A stretch of DNA of 64,000 bases from Hyaloscypha bicolor E (lineage: Eukaryota > Ascomycota > Leotiomycetes > Helotiales > Hyaloscyphaceae), in contig NW_020194626.1 of assembly GCF_002865645.1 (NCBI RefSeq), positions 806,001 to 870,000 on the forward strand, in the 5' to 3' direction. The position numbers and the translations under genes are program-made. This document shows positions 12,176 through 23,315 of the stretch, piece after piece; the first letter of the stretch is position 1; each line of letters begins with the position of its first letter. Below the pieces are notes generated by a model, which did no database searches, was not told the origin of the DNA, and saw only the letters and a program-made list of their open reading frames with translations.

Positions 12176-12184
12176 TATTTATAA
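12176..12184 (+). promoter_or_regulatory. TATA-like sequence upstream of ABC transporter
   Basis: TATTTATAA lies 146 bp before the start codon and is followed by a pyrimidine-rich tract (CTTCTCTCTCTTCTTCTC), common near fungal transcription starts. Confidence 0.45.
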
Positions 12185-12329
12185 GCTTCGCCGGAAGATT
12201 GGGTGTGGCTGCGCCAGTGCCTAGCCAAAGTCGGATCTAACATCATCTTTGACGTCTCAATAAAGATCCAAGTTGTATCTTCTCTCTCTTCTTCTCTTAC
12301 TCTTTCCCTGTGCCTGCAATACCTCCACC

Positions 12330-15300
12330 ATGTTTTATACAAAGTCGGACCGCATGTTCACTGAGAACGCGGAGGGACCTGATGGCACCAGCGTTCCTCT
12401 TCACAACATTGACAATACCGGCGAGCGTCCACATCAGCCTGAGGAGGCTTCTTCCTCTACGAGTGATGTCGACAACAATGGAACATGGGGCGAGCGTGAT
12501 ATTGGAGTGCCAGTCAATCTCCGTTCAGCTATGAGCGAGTATGAGGAAATGCGCCGGGAATTGACCGCTCTTTCGAAAACTCGCACCGAGAAAAGCATTA
12601 AAAGTAATGCAACACGAGAAAAATCTAGGCTAGGAGGGATCTCGGCGGCTGGAAGTCGTCGTTCTCGTGCAGCTTCCGATGCTCGCAATGAACTTGAGCG
12701 AAATCTTGAAGCTCAGGAGGGAGAGAAGCCTGAGGAGGGTAGTGAGGGTGACTTCGAATTGGATGAGTTCTTGAAGGATGGCCACTTTGAGAAGAGACGG
12801 GCTGGAATGTCAACCAAGAAAGTTGGTGTCGTCTATAAGAATCTTACAGTGAAGGGAGTGGGAGCGACCACTACCTTTGTCAAAACCCTACCATCTGCTG
12901 TTATCGGGGTAAGAGCTTTGGATTCCCCCAAGAAATGATTTAAGTTGTTTCCATTGCGAAGGAAATATCTGCAACGAAATAAATGCTGACCATCTTGCAG
13001 ACTTTCGGCCCAGACCTTTACAACTTACTTTCCAGATTCATCCCTGGGTTACCAAAACCTGGCTCTGTAGGAGAGAAGCGAGACCTGATCCGTGATTTCA
13101 CCGGTCTTGTTCGAGATGGCGAGATGCTTCTGGTCCTCGGGCGGCCAGGAAGTGGATGCAGTACGTTCTTGAAAGCTGTTAGCAACAAAAGAGCGGCCTT
13201 CGCAGGCGTCGAAGGCGGGGTGTTTTACGGAGGCATTCCGGCCAAAGAACAAGCAAAACATTACAAAGGAGAAGTCAATTACAACGAAGAAGACGATCAG
13301 CATTTTCCAACTCTGACTGTGGAGCAAACACTCGAGTTCTCACTCCTGAACAAAACGAAGAAGCACGAGAAGGGAGATATTCCGATTATCATTGGTGCGC
13401 TTTTGAAGATGTTTGGGATTTCCCACACCAGATACACATTGGTTGGTGATGTAAGTGTTCTAGTGTACTGCTTATTTATGGTACATTATTGCTGACCTTT
13501 TAGGCTTTCGTCCGAGGGGTTTCTGGTGGTGAGCGAAAACGTGTTTCCATTGCGGAAACACTTGCGACGAAATCTACAGTCGTTGCTTGGGATAATAGCA
13601 CCCGTGGCCTGGACGCTTCAACGGCTCTCGATTACGCCCATTCGCTTCGAGTCATGACCGATATCAGTAACAGAACAACACTTGTAACGTTGTACCAGGC
13701 CGGGGAGGGCATTTACGAGCTTGTAGACAAGGTTCTCGTTATCGATGAAGGCCGAATGGTGTATCAAGGACCCGCAGGCGCTGCCAAGAAATATTTCCAG
13801 GATCTTGGGTATTACTGTCCAGAGAGACAGACAACAGCAGATTTCCTAACTGCTTGTACTGACCCGACTGAGCGAAGATTCCGAGACGACTTCGATGGGC
13901 CGATTCCGAAGGGCCCAGTTGAGCTCGAGAAGGCCTTCCGGGAGAGTGAAGCGTATAAACTTGTCCTTCGGGATGTCGAGAATTATGAGAAAATGCTTCA
14001 CGAGACCGATCATGCCGATGCCAGGGAGTTCAAGCAGTCCGTACAGGAAACAAAGTCCCGAACGGTGTCAAAACGATCAAGCTACACGGTTTCGTTTGTT
14101 CGACAAGTCCTTGCTTGTACGAAGCGTGAGTTCTGGCTGACGTGGGGCGATAAAACGACCCTTTACACGAAGTTTTTCATTATCATCTCGAACGGCTTTA
14201 TCGTTGGGTCTCTATTTTATGGACAAGGTACCGATACTGCGGGTGCATTCTCAAGAGGTGGAACACTCTTCTTCTCTATCTTATTTTTGGGATGGCTTCA
14301 GCTGTCTGAGCTGATGAAAGCTGTGAGTATTGATCCGCTTGTAGCAACGTCCAACAGCTCTTGGAACATCCTACTCCAGGAATTGCCTGAAAGAAGCATG
14401 CTTACCCCGATTTCTTGGCAATAGGTTTCGGGTCGCACTATCATTGCCAGACACAACGACTATGCTTTCTATCGACCTTCCGCTGTGGTTATCGCTAGAG
14501 TCCTCCAGGATTTCCCTATGCTGTTGGTTCAGGTCATCCCATTCTCGATCATCATGGTAAGCGAGTCCCAACTTCAGAAGGACGGAACTGATATTCTTCA
14601 GTACTTCTTGACCGGTCTGGACGTAGATGTCTCCAAATTCTTCATCTATTTCCTGTTTATCTACGTAACGACACTCTGCATTACATGCTTGTATCGAATG
14701 TTTGCCGCTCTGTCTCCTGGCATCGATGATGCAGTACGATTCTCTGGCATTGCGCTCAATCTTCTGATGTAGGTTGCTTTCCCTGGCTCGAGTATCCCAT
14801 TTTTGCCCCCTCCCTACTGTACAATAACCTTGTTGAAACTTTTGATTAGTACCTATACCGGATATGTTATCCCCCGGCCGCAGCTGCTTTCCAAATATAT
14901 CTGGTTTGGATGGTTATACTGGGTCAACCCAATTGCTTACAGTTTCGAAGCTGTCATTACAGACGAGTTCTACGACCGCACACTCACTTGCAACCCATCT
15001 GAGACTGTGCCAAACGGCCCTGGCTTTGACAACACTTTATATCAGGGATGTGCCTTTACTGGAGCTGAGGTTGGATCTCTGAATGTTCCAGGATCAAGAT
15101 ATTTAAACGTGTCTTTCAATTATTCAAGAAGTCATCTTTGGAGAAATTTTGGTGTTGGTAAGTGATAGCTCTCACGCTTGAAATCCTGGATATAGCTAAG
15201 ACCGGTTCAGTAATCGCCTTCACCGTTCTGTATATCGGGATCACGATGATTGCATCTGAGCTCTTCAATTTCAATGCTAGTGGTGGCGGTGCTCTCGAGT

Positions 15301-18187
15301 TCAAAAGATCGAAAGCCACAAAGAAGAAGGTCAAGGCAGCGACTGCTCCTTCTGATGTTGAGAAAGGAAACAAGGAACGCATTCCCAGCGATTCATCAGG
15401 ATCTAGCGACATTCTAGGGGTGCAAGAGGAAGAGGCCCTCCAACAGATCTCCGGCTCCGAAAGTATCTTCACCTGGGAGGATGTAGAATACAGTGTTCCG
15501 TACATGGGAGACGAACGAAAACTCCTGAACAAAATCAGCGGCTATGCTAAGCCTGGAGTCAGTAAGTAAACAATGTTCATATTTGGTCCCCCCCAATTGA
15601 GTGATTCAAATACTGACAAAACTTTTAGTGATTGCACTTATGGGCGCGTCGGGTGCCGGTAAAACGTAAGTCCCAACTTCTCGGAACTTAATCCGTCTTG
15701 AAGCAAGGTTCCACAGCTCCTGCGACATTCTACTAGCAATGTCCAACAGTACCTGGAACACTCTACTCCCAAAACACTTGAACGAAGTACACTGACTCAG
15801 ATTTCTTGGAAACAGAACTCTTCTGAATACTTTGTCTCAGAGACAGAAGATTGGAGTTGTATCTGGGGATATGTTTGTCGACGGAAGACCCCTAGACACT
15901 GAATTTCAACGGGGCACAGGGTTTTGTGAGCAAATGGATCTCCACGATGGCACTGCAACTATTCGAGAGGCTCTGGAGTTCTCAGCCATTCTTCGACAAG
16001 ACCGCAACATCTCAAAAGCTGACAAAATCGCCTACGTCGACAAAATCATTCATCTTCTAGAACTCCACGATATGCAAGACGCTTTAATCAGATGCTTGGG
16101 AGTTGAACAGCGCAAGCGGGTTACTATCGGAGTTGAGTTGGCAGCCAAGCCTAATCTATTGCTCTTCTTGGATGAGCCCACCTCTGGGCTTGATTCTCAA
16201 TCGGCATACAGCATTGTTCGCTTCCTGAAGAAGTTGTCGCAAGCCGGGCAAGCAATCATCTGTACTATTCACCAACCATCTTCAGTCCTTATTCAAGAAT
16301 TCGACATGATTCTTGCTTTGAATCCTGGTGGACACACCTTCTACTTCGGTGCTGTGGGAGACAATGGCAGTGCGGTAATCAAGTACTTTGCCGACAGAGG
16401 CGTCCAGTGTCCACCAAACAAGAATGGTAAGTCGCTCTCCACAGACTTGAACAATATCCTGACGGCTAGAACAGTGGCTGAATTCATTCTTGAGACTGCG
16501 GCGAAAGGAGGCAGACGATCAGATGAAAGAGATTCAACTGGAACGACGAGTGGCTCAATTCAGAAAACGCAAAGGAGGTCAAGCAAGAGATCCAGAGAAT
16601 CAAGACCGAGCGAAGCAAAGTTGAAACTCGAGCCGCAGGCGATCAGCATGAATTTGCCTCACCTGTAGCTTTACAGACAACGGAGCTCACGAAACGCTTG
16701 TTCATCCAATACTGGAGAGAACCAGCATACCTTTACGGCAAGCTCTTCGTCTCGGTCATCATTGGTATCTTCAACGGCTTCACGTTCTGGAAATTGGGTA
16801 ACCAACCTATTTCTTTGTCCTATATCCCAAGCTCCTTACCTCACTGGTCCGGGGGATGTTTCATGCTCTCGTCTCTTTCCCTAAAGAAATACGTAGCTAA
16901 TTCATTCGTAGGTTACACCGTGGCCGATATGCAAGGTAATCCAAATTGCTCTTTTTTCGTTCGAGAGCTCAGCGCCGGGAACTTCACGGGAGCCTGGATG
17001 CGCATTTGTCTCGGGAGCATAGCTCCTCGGCTCCTCAGCTCCTGAGATCTCTCCCTTATTTTAGGAAACTTCCATACTAATTCGACGAATAGACAGAATG
17101 TTCACCTCCTTCCTCATTCTCCTAATTCCTCCAACTATCGTCAATGCCGTTGTACCAAAATTTTACCAGAACCGAGCTCTTTGGGAGGTGCGAGAACTTC
17201 CTTCCAGAATTTATGGCTGGGTTGCATTTTGTACGGCCAATGTTGTCGCTGAGATTCCAATTGCAATTCTCGGCGCAACAACCTATTGGGCTCTGTGGTA
17301 CTGGCCCACTGGTCTCCCGACTGATTCATCAACATCTGGCTACGTTCTCCTGATGACCATGCTTTTCGTGAGTCTCCTCTTTGTCCATTGCATTTTGAAT
17401 TCACCTAATAATAACAGTTTTTATTTCAATCAGCATGGGGGCAATGGGTAAGTTTATTTCCGTAACGAATTGCTATTTTCTTCTGTTGGAGCTGGGAGCC
17501 TGGGAGCGGGAGCCGGAATACGCATTCCTGTCTCGCGAGCTTGGCTCCTCAGCTCCTGAACTCTCTTTAGTAATTCAGCGAAACTACATACTAATTCGAT
17601 GACAGATCTGTGCCTTCGCTCCCTCATTCACAGTCATCTCCAACGTCCTCCCCTTCTTTTTCGTAATCTTCTCCCTTTTCAACGGCGTCGTGCGTCCCTA
17701 TGCCCAGCTCTCCGTCTTCTGGCGGTACTGGCTCTACTACCTCAACCCCTCTACTTACTGGATCGGTGGCGTCCTCGCTGCAACACTGAAAAACACCCCC
17801 GTCCGGTGTGCGCCTCAAGAAGCAGCATACTTCAACCCGCCCCCAGGCTCAACCTGCTCCTCCTACGCTCAGGCATTCGTGGACTCAGCAACTGGATACC
17901 TCACCAACCCCGACGCGACTACAGACTGCGGATACTGCCAGTACAGCTCCGGCGTCGACTACATGCGCACTCTTAACATCGAGCCCAAAGATAAGTGGAG
18001 ATATTTTGGAATATTCCTGGCGTTTTGCGTCAGTAATTGGGCGCTGGTCTACTTTTTTATTTATACTGTAAGGATTCGGGGGTGGAGCTTTGGGTTTGGG
18101 TATGTTTTTGGGGTTGCGGGGAAGGCGGGCGGGGCTGTTAAGGGGGTATTTAAAGGGAAGGGGAAGAAGGAGATTAAGGAAATTTAG
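12330..18187 (+). CDS. PDR/SNQ2-type full-size ABC transporter with an apparent frameshift
   Basis: This is an ABC-G drug-efflux pump with (NBD-TMD)x2 topology. Exons: 12330-12908, 13001-13450, 13504-14322, 14425-14556, 14602-14768, 14850-15157, 15211-15561, 15629-15665, 15816-16426, 16475-16797, 16912-16935, 17093-17367, 17418-17447 and 17606-18187. NBD1 has the PDR-specific degenerate GRPGSGCST, signature [10 protein letters not shown] and [13 protein letters not shown]2 has [20 protein letters not shown] and [18 protein letters not shown] segments follow both. Exon lengths total 4688 nt, one short of a multiple of three. Near 16524 the frame shifts: the expected D-G-K-R-F-N-W-N reads only after restoring one base, otherwise translation ends at 16668. 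Thirteen introns is many for this family, and five resemble introns elsewhere in the window. The start has a CACCATG context. Class is secure; substrate and function of this copy are unknown. Confidence 0.9.
14323..14424 (+). repeat. Intron of group 4 (related to intron 15666-15815)
   Basis: This is a 102 bp intron of the ABC gene. From GCAA[C/T]GTCCAACAG to its acceptor (GATTTCTTGG[C/A]AA[T/C]AG) it aligns over about 80 bases with the second half of the intron at 15666-15815, with only a few short gaps. Splicing here restores [17 protein letters not shown]. It is a candidate copied intron. Confidence 0.8.
15666..15815 (+). repeat. Intron of group 4 (related to intron 14323-14424)
   Basis: This 150 bp intron splits the NBD2 Walker A right after GKT. 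Its second half matches the 102 bp intron upstream. Its first 20 bases share AGTCCCAACTTC with the short intron at 14557-14601 of the same gene. The intron is therefore related to other introns of its own host gene. Confidence 0.8.
16798..16911 (+). repeat. Introner-like element, group 2 (copy in ABC transporter)
   Basis: This 114 bp intron starts GTAACC. The first 50 bases differ at only two positions from the intron at 35395-35511 of the unrelated HeLo gene. The two also share TCATGCTC and CCTAAAGAAATACGT in the second half. Together with the next element it brackets a 24 bp exon. Confidence 0.92.
16936..17092 (+). repeat. Introner-like element, group 1 (first copy in ABC transporter)
   Basis: This is a 157 bp intron. 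It shares GGGAGCCTGG, a CGCATT-[T/C]-GTCTCG block, CTCCTCAGCTCCTGA and CATACTAATTCGA with the 158 bp intron at 17448-17605. The correct acceptor is AATAG at 17092, restoring MQDRMFTSF, because the more obvious GACAG four bases later breaks the frame. The repeated GGAGC and GCTCC blocks can pair within the intron. Confidence 0.88.
17448..17605 (+). repeat. Introner-like element, group 1 (second copy in ABC transporter)
   Basis: This 158 bp intron starts GTAAGTTTATTTCC. The 5' part aligns with the verprolin introns at 40432-40576 and 39859-40033, and its 3' part with the intron at 16936-17092. A GGAGCTGGGAGCC stretch near its start and a GGCTCCTCAGCTCC stretch near its middle are nearly complementary, predicting a hairpin. 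Confidence 0.9.
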
Positions 18188-19043
18188 AGATAGAGAGGTA
18201 GAAATAGATTTGGGTTTAGCGATGAACTTGAGATTGAATTAATTAGTACTAGAGCATGTTGTTGGTTGAGTCTATGATCTCATCGTCTAGAATAAAGGAA
18301 CTGAGCATATTTCAATGTTTTACTCGAGAAGGACATCAACGACTATGAAATTAGAATGTCCTAAATAACTCGGGACATTCGAGGACCGAAAAAAAGTTAT
18401 TCAGTTACCATTCCGTAATCTTCCACTTTTTGCATAGGCAGCTAGTAGACAGGAAAAGCGGCACTGAATCTCCAATATTCCAAATCTAGCTGGTACATTT
18501 GACTAGGCTGGAGGACATCCGAATATTATTGTTCTGGATTCTCGAGATAGTCCAGGAGGGAGATTTTGAATCTACTACAAGTCGAAGGAACATTCGCAGG
18601 GTGCCTTTCTAAAATGTACCAACTAGATTTGGGATATTGGAGATTCAGTGCCGTCTTTCCTGTCCACAGCGAAATAGGTAAGAGATCACAATATTCTAAT
18701 CGAGAATCAAGTTTGTTATACCTCCCAATGCGAAGAGCCTTCAGTGATCAAGGTGCTTCTCGCATTACGAGGACAGCAGTTTCTATTTATAATCTTGTCT
18801 CCGTGTTTGGAGCAGCTGTGGCGACGCCACTGCATCCTAGCGCAGAAAAAATCCGGGGAAGCTTGCCCCTGTTCGCTCCAGCCAACATCGGCCCATCACA
18901 TGTCAGCACAAACTTTCTCCTTCATCACCTCTTTCGAGGTCTTTTCATCAGCATCACCATTTCTGCTACAAATGCCTCGTACCTTCAACTACGAGGCTGT
19001 ACCGTCAAAGAGGGGCTTCTGATTCTAAGCTTGTCATTGTCGA
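18188..19043. other. Intergenic region with an inverted-repeat element
   Basis: Apart from the element at 18448-18664, this holds the ABC transporter 3' region and the patatin gene promoter. A palindrome AATGTCC-N11-GGGACATT occurs around 18356-18380, like those near 33794 and 36622. The ORF at 18566-19243 overlaps element and promoter in a frame different from the gene and is not credible. Confidence 0.45.
18448..18664. mobile_element. MITE-like element with 53-bp inverted repeats
   Basis: Positions 18448-18500 and 18612-18664 are reverse complements with 4 mismatches in 53, all transitions. They begin GACAGGAAA and surround a 111 bp centre with no coding capacity. It is a different family from the element at 11256. 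All-transition differences fit either normal decay or mild RIP. It lies 380 bp upstream of the patatin gene and may contribute to its promoter. Confidence 0.8.
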
Positions 19044-20894
19044 ATGCCTTTCGGAATGGCGGGAGTTCTCAAAGCAATTTGGGGGATGCTGGTCGATGTG
19101 CTCCTGTTTTGGCAAATCAGGTTCTCCAGATGGTTGACACGCAAGAAGCCTGTGGAGGTTTGGTTCGAGATCCTGAGGAACGCGAAGTCTTACGAGGAGT
19201 GGGAGGAGGCAGCTTTTCAATTGGACGTGCTCTTGGGAAATGACTTGTGGTATGTCGAAATGTACTGGGAAGAGTGTGGACGTATCTAATATGTTAATGC
19301 ATAGGCGTCAAAATCCCACCTCGAAATACTACGATTATCGACTGATCCACGACCGGCTCCAATCTATCATCGTTGCCCGCGAAGAGGGCGATATCCTGCA
19401 GCTTGTCAATCTGCTACGGTCTGGTCTTGTGCGGAATCTGGGCAATATCTCCACCCCTCGACTGTTCAATCGAGCATTTGCTGGGACGAAATTATTGATC
19501 GAAGATTATATTACACAAGTTGCGCAAGCCATTGCAGATGTCACGAAACTGCCGACGTCCCCTGGTGCAGATGGCAATGGTGTGATACCAGGATTCAGCA
19601 GTCAGGCGAAGCTTGATTTATTACATGATACAAGACAAGCTTTTGGAAGAAGTACCTTGGTCCTCCAAGGTGGCGCCATTTTTGGTTTGTGCCATTTGGG
19701 AGTTGTGAAGGCTCTCTTTGGGCGGGGCTTGTTACCAAGGATTATTACGGGAACTGCTACTGGAGCCTTGATCGCGGCTTTAGTTGGAATACATACCGAA
19801 GACGAGCTCCCAATGTTTCTGAATGGCGATAGCATCGACCTCTCTGCCTTTGCTGGCAAGAGCTCAGCTGGGGAGAGCGGACAGGAAGAGAGAGGGTTTT
19901 TCGATGGTTGGTGGGATACCTTGACAAGAAGAGTTCGGAGATTCCTCCGAGAAGGCTACTTCTTGGATGCAACAGTGTTGGAGGAATGTGTGAGAACAAA
20001 CGTGGGTGACCTGACGTTTGAGGAGGCATACAACAGAACAAAGCGGGTTCTCAATATCACGGTTGCGACTACTGGAAGGGGGGGAGTTCCCAATCTTTTG
20101 AACTATTTAACGGCTCCCAACGTTGTTAGTAAAGTCGTTCACCACAACCAATTCTGCGAACTAATTTTCTATAGTTAATTTGGTCGGCAGCAATAGCTTC
20201 CAATGCCTCTTCCCCATCTCTGTATGGACGCTCAATTACTCTCAGATGTAAGGACACCTCCGGCGCGGTAATCCCGTGGTCTGTGGCATCCGACACGACA
20301 TTTCGACCTTGGACTCATGCTTCCTACAATGACAGAGATTCACCATTATCTCGAATCGCGGAGCTTTTCAATGTCAATCACTTCATTGTCAGCCAAGCTC
20401 GGCCATACCTCGTACCATTCCTCCAATCTGATATGCATGGCCCCTCACCACTTTACACACGCGGCGGACGAACGTCATTGACTGGTGGTCTACTGAGACT
20501 CATGACTATGGAAATTCATCATCGACTACAGCAACTCGATAGTCTTGGACCCCTTCCTTTGTCGATTAGGCGATTCCTAGTGGATGAGCATATTCCTGCA
20601 GCTTCAGTGACTCTTGTACCTGAGCTATCCGCAAGCGACTTTGTGCGTTTACTGGAGACACCTACTCAAGCTAGTCTTGATTACTGGATCTTGCGGGGAG
20701 AGAAGAGTGTTTGGCCTGCGGTTGGTGCTTTGAAGGTCAGATGTGCCATCGAATCAGAACTAGATCGTGGCTACCAGTTTGTGAGAAGGAGGAAGGCAGG
20801 AGGCTTGCGACGGCGAGGCAGTGCAGTTGATACCAATGGCAAACAGGCCGCAAGAGAACGTGAGCGTGCCAACAGCGCCGGTGCGAAATGGTAG
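19044..20894 (+). CDS. Patatin-like/DUF3336 protein (triacylglycerol lipase or phospholipase family)
   Basis: This belongs to the fungal family related to Tgl3/4/5 lipid-droplet lipases. Exons 19044-19249, 19305-20124 and 20175-20894 give 581 residues. A hydrophobic stretch (AIWGMLVDVLLFWQI) near the N-terminus could bind membrane. The DUF3336 region (KPVEVWFEILRN, EEWEEAAFQLDVLLGNDLW) follows, then the patatin core with oxyanion-type GGAIFGLCHLG. The nucleophile motif expected as GxSxG reads GTATG (TGTATGALIAA), so the usual serine is absent. I recall the same replacement in homologues, which would make this a distinct subfamily rather than a local mutation. An in-frame MPRTFNYEAVPS upstream is separated by stop codons and could be an unmodelled first exon. 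The start is therefore uncertain, the family secure. Confidence 0.85.
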
Positions 20895-22227
20895 GATCTG
20901 GGGAGATACGTTGCATCATCGGGCGTCCAACGTTGCGGGGTATTGAGCCGAATATCGAGCTTGAAGGATTAGGCAACGCCCCTAATGTAAGCAACTTTGT
21001 TCAAAATGCGACCGCGGCTTCAGCACATTCGCTAGATTCGAAACACATGATCGAGAATTCATGTGGCAGGGGACCTGTCTGGGCCGAAATCTGATAGGGC
21101 TGACAGATACAGCATCGAACGGGATCCTCGAGACAGTCCTCTAGACACGTCGAAGCTCTCTTGCATCTACGAGCTGTTGCTTGTGGGAGCTAGCATGAAG
21201 ATGGTGTGCAACTACCCCGCTATAACATCGCTTGGAGCCTCGATTGTGGAACATCAGCGAGGTCGGCCAGTTGGGGCTATGCAACAGCATTGTCAACTGA
21301 GTAGGGTTCACCTCGAAACATTCGGTTACCGGCGAGGACCGCCATGGCCCGAAGAAAATGAGTCAGTGTTTCGGGCCGGATTGTCTGGAACTTGTTCCGT
21401 GTTGTACGGAACCAAAGGTTGGTTCTCGAGAGTGGTATTGATGGGCGACCACTCTCACGATTCACGCTTAGATGCGGTGAAAGCGTGGAGGCTGAGCGAG
21501 CCGCTCTCTACTCGGCCTGTAGAACCCTTCCGTCCGCAAAACCTTGGAACTTGGAACAATGTGATATTATAAATCAATCCTTATCTTTGAGTTTCGTCGT
21601 CATGACTGTTGCTGAGGTGTAACTCTTCACACCAATCCTCCAGGTCACGACGTTGTTGGATAGGGGAGGACGTCGGAGAAGAGGAGCCGACGCTGGCCGC
21701 GCGACTCTTGCTCTTCTCATTATTCCGAATCCAAAATTCTCCGGACAACTTTGATTTGTTGTTTAACTTGAAAAAGTCGACCTTATTTCATGCTAATCTG
21801 CAGATACAACGGTTCGACGATCGCCCGTGGAGCTCAGCCCCACACGACAGAAGTGAGGCTGCCTAGCTGTCCTGCAAAGTGGTTGGCGTTGGAGTGGCCT
21901 TGTCTGGGAGATCTGTGGAATCTACATCCTATTTGTCGAAGCTTTAGGAGCTTGGACCCTGGGCCCCTTTTCACATGCCTTTGTGCAAGAAGTCCCAAAC
22001 TGTCAAGTCGGGCGTACTGCGTCATGCACAGAGATCTTGGATGATGCGAACTCCAAAAACGTGGTTCGCACATAGTGACAAGGGCACCAGAAATCAGTCC
22101 GTAAATCGGAAGTATCAGCCAGCTGATCCAAGCCATGAGCGGTCAACGTGACGCCGTGTCATCGGCTTAAGTTTGAGATGAATTGTTCTTGACCGTAGGA
22201 TGTTTGACGGATGGGCTTGGGGGGGTC

Positions 22228-22233
22228 TATAAG
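22228..22233 (+). promoter_or_regulatory. TATA box of the 246-aa protein gene
   Basis: TATAAG follows a G-run and precedes a CT-rich segment, about 340 bp before the start codon. This fits a core promoter followed by a long leader. Confidence 0.5.
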
Positions 22234-22492
22234 AGCCTCCCTCGCTCCTGCACCTTTGCCTCCACAGTCTCATTCTCATCATTACTGTAACGAATTGATC
22301 TTGCATTGAATTACTGTTTCTATTCATTTCTAATCTAACTTCCTTTCTGCTCGCGAGTTATATGCCACTAGTTTCCTAATCGTGCTTTTCTCTTCAATCC
22401 TACGAACATATCTTTTATTGATTCCAAAGAGCATTGCCCAGTCTGTCTTCGCTATTGATCAGCCTCATTATTCTTCAGCAGCTCCCTACCCC

Positions 22493-22540
22493 GTAAGTCA
22501 CATCATCCCTATATTACAAATATCAATTAACACACCACAG
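22493..22540 (+). other. Probable 5'-UTR intron
   Basis: This 48 bp segment starts GTAAGT and ends CCACAG with TATCAATTAACAC before the acceptor. It lies 34 bp before the start codon of the downstream gene. Removing it does not extend the reading frame, so it would be a leader intron. Confidence 0.5.
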
Positions 22541-22574
22541 CTCTCTTTGGCCATTTCGACTTCGCGCATTCAAC

Positions 22575-23315
22575 ATGCCTCACCAGAACCATGACATTGA
22601 CAATACTGATCAACCATATGAGGAGATTGATCAATGGGAACTGGCGTGCTTTCAAAGCAACAAACCCATATCATCTGATCGTCCTCTAAACTACAATTGT
22701 GAGCATTTTAGCTCCGTCGAGGTTGGAACTCATTCCAATGGCGCCGGACACCCAATGGTTCGCGAGCAGCCAATGTACCACTATGGAACAACAACTCAAA
22801 CTCAGTACCACAACCAAAGTCCTCAATCCTATGCATCATCAAATCTATCGGGTCCCTGCCCTGAGGGCCCAGAAAAAGAAGATCCCAACATGCACTTCGC
22901 CCCTACCTATCTTCCTTTGGGACCTCCCATCGGATTGAATGAAGTTCAGCATCAACGCACCGCATCTTTCAACTCCGATTATTCCGTACCAATGCTTCGT
23001 TTTCTCGGCGGACGTGACTACCCTGAGCACTACGCCACCGAGCATGCACCACCATTGGAGACCAGGTTTCTCCCTCAGGATCCTTACATCCAATCCTCGA
23101 AGAAAGGCCACGCGTCAACGAAGCGCAGTAAAGAGAGCCACATGAGCATGCAGAGCTGTGGCAGCCATGAGACGGGATATGATAGCTGGGGTCTCATGGA
23201 TCCGGTGGCGGAAGTTGGATCCTGGGATCGAGAGAGTGGGAAGCTGCGTCCTGGTGACTACGCTTTGGCTTTGAGTGGACTTACGGAATTTCATATTAAC
23301 GACGACATGAAGTGA
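22575..23315 (+). CDS. Hypothetical hydrophilic protein, 246 aa
   Basis: This is a single-exon reading frame with good start context (CAACATGCC) behind a clear promoter and leader. The protein is polar and low-complexity, rich in Gln, His, Pro, Ser and Tyr. It has no signal peptide, TM segment or recognised motif. A basic patch (KKGHASTKRSKESH) near residues 175-190 could act as a nuclear localisation signal. The order suggests a disordered regulatory protein. I do not recognise the family. Confidence 0.6.
   Translation: MPHQNHDIDNTDQPYEEIDQWELACFQSNKPISSDRPLNYNCEHFSSVEVGTHSNGAGHPMVREQPMYHYGTTTQTQYHNQSPQSYASSNLSGPCPEGPEKEDPNMHFAPTYLPLGPPIGLNEVQHQRTASFNSDYSVPMLRFLGGRDYPEHYATEHAPPLETRFLPQDPYIQSSKKGHASTKRSKESHMSMQSCGSHETGYDSWGLMDPVAEVGSWDRESGKLRPGDYALALSGLTEFHINDDMK

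Larger units (their letters stand above)
10651..12329. other. Intergenic region with an inverted-repeat element
   Basis: Besides the element at 11256-11501 and the TATA-like sequence at 12176, I see no gene. A 16-base string at about 11034 (ATGTTCCAGACGTTGC) also occurs near 39065. The remainder is upstream region of the ABC transporter. Confidence 0.45.
20895..22574. other. 1.7-kb intergenic region with long leader
   Basis: No gene is supported between the patatin stop and the next start. The last 350 bp look like a promoter and spliced leader: TATAAG at 22228, pyrimidine-rich sequence, and an intron-like segment at 22493-22540. Confidence 0.45.

Noticed and set aside
12273..12329. Upstream extension of the ABC transporter frame
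   Set aside because: It opens with TTG in a pyrimidine-rich leader; the ATG at 12330 has a CACC context and conserved spacing.
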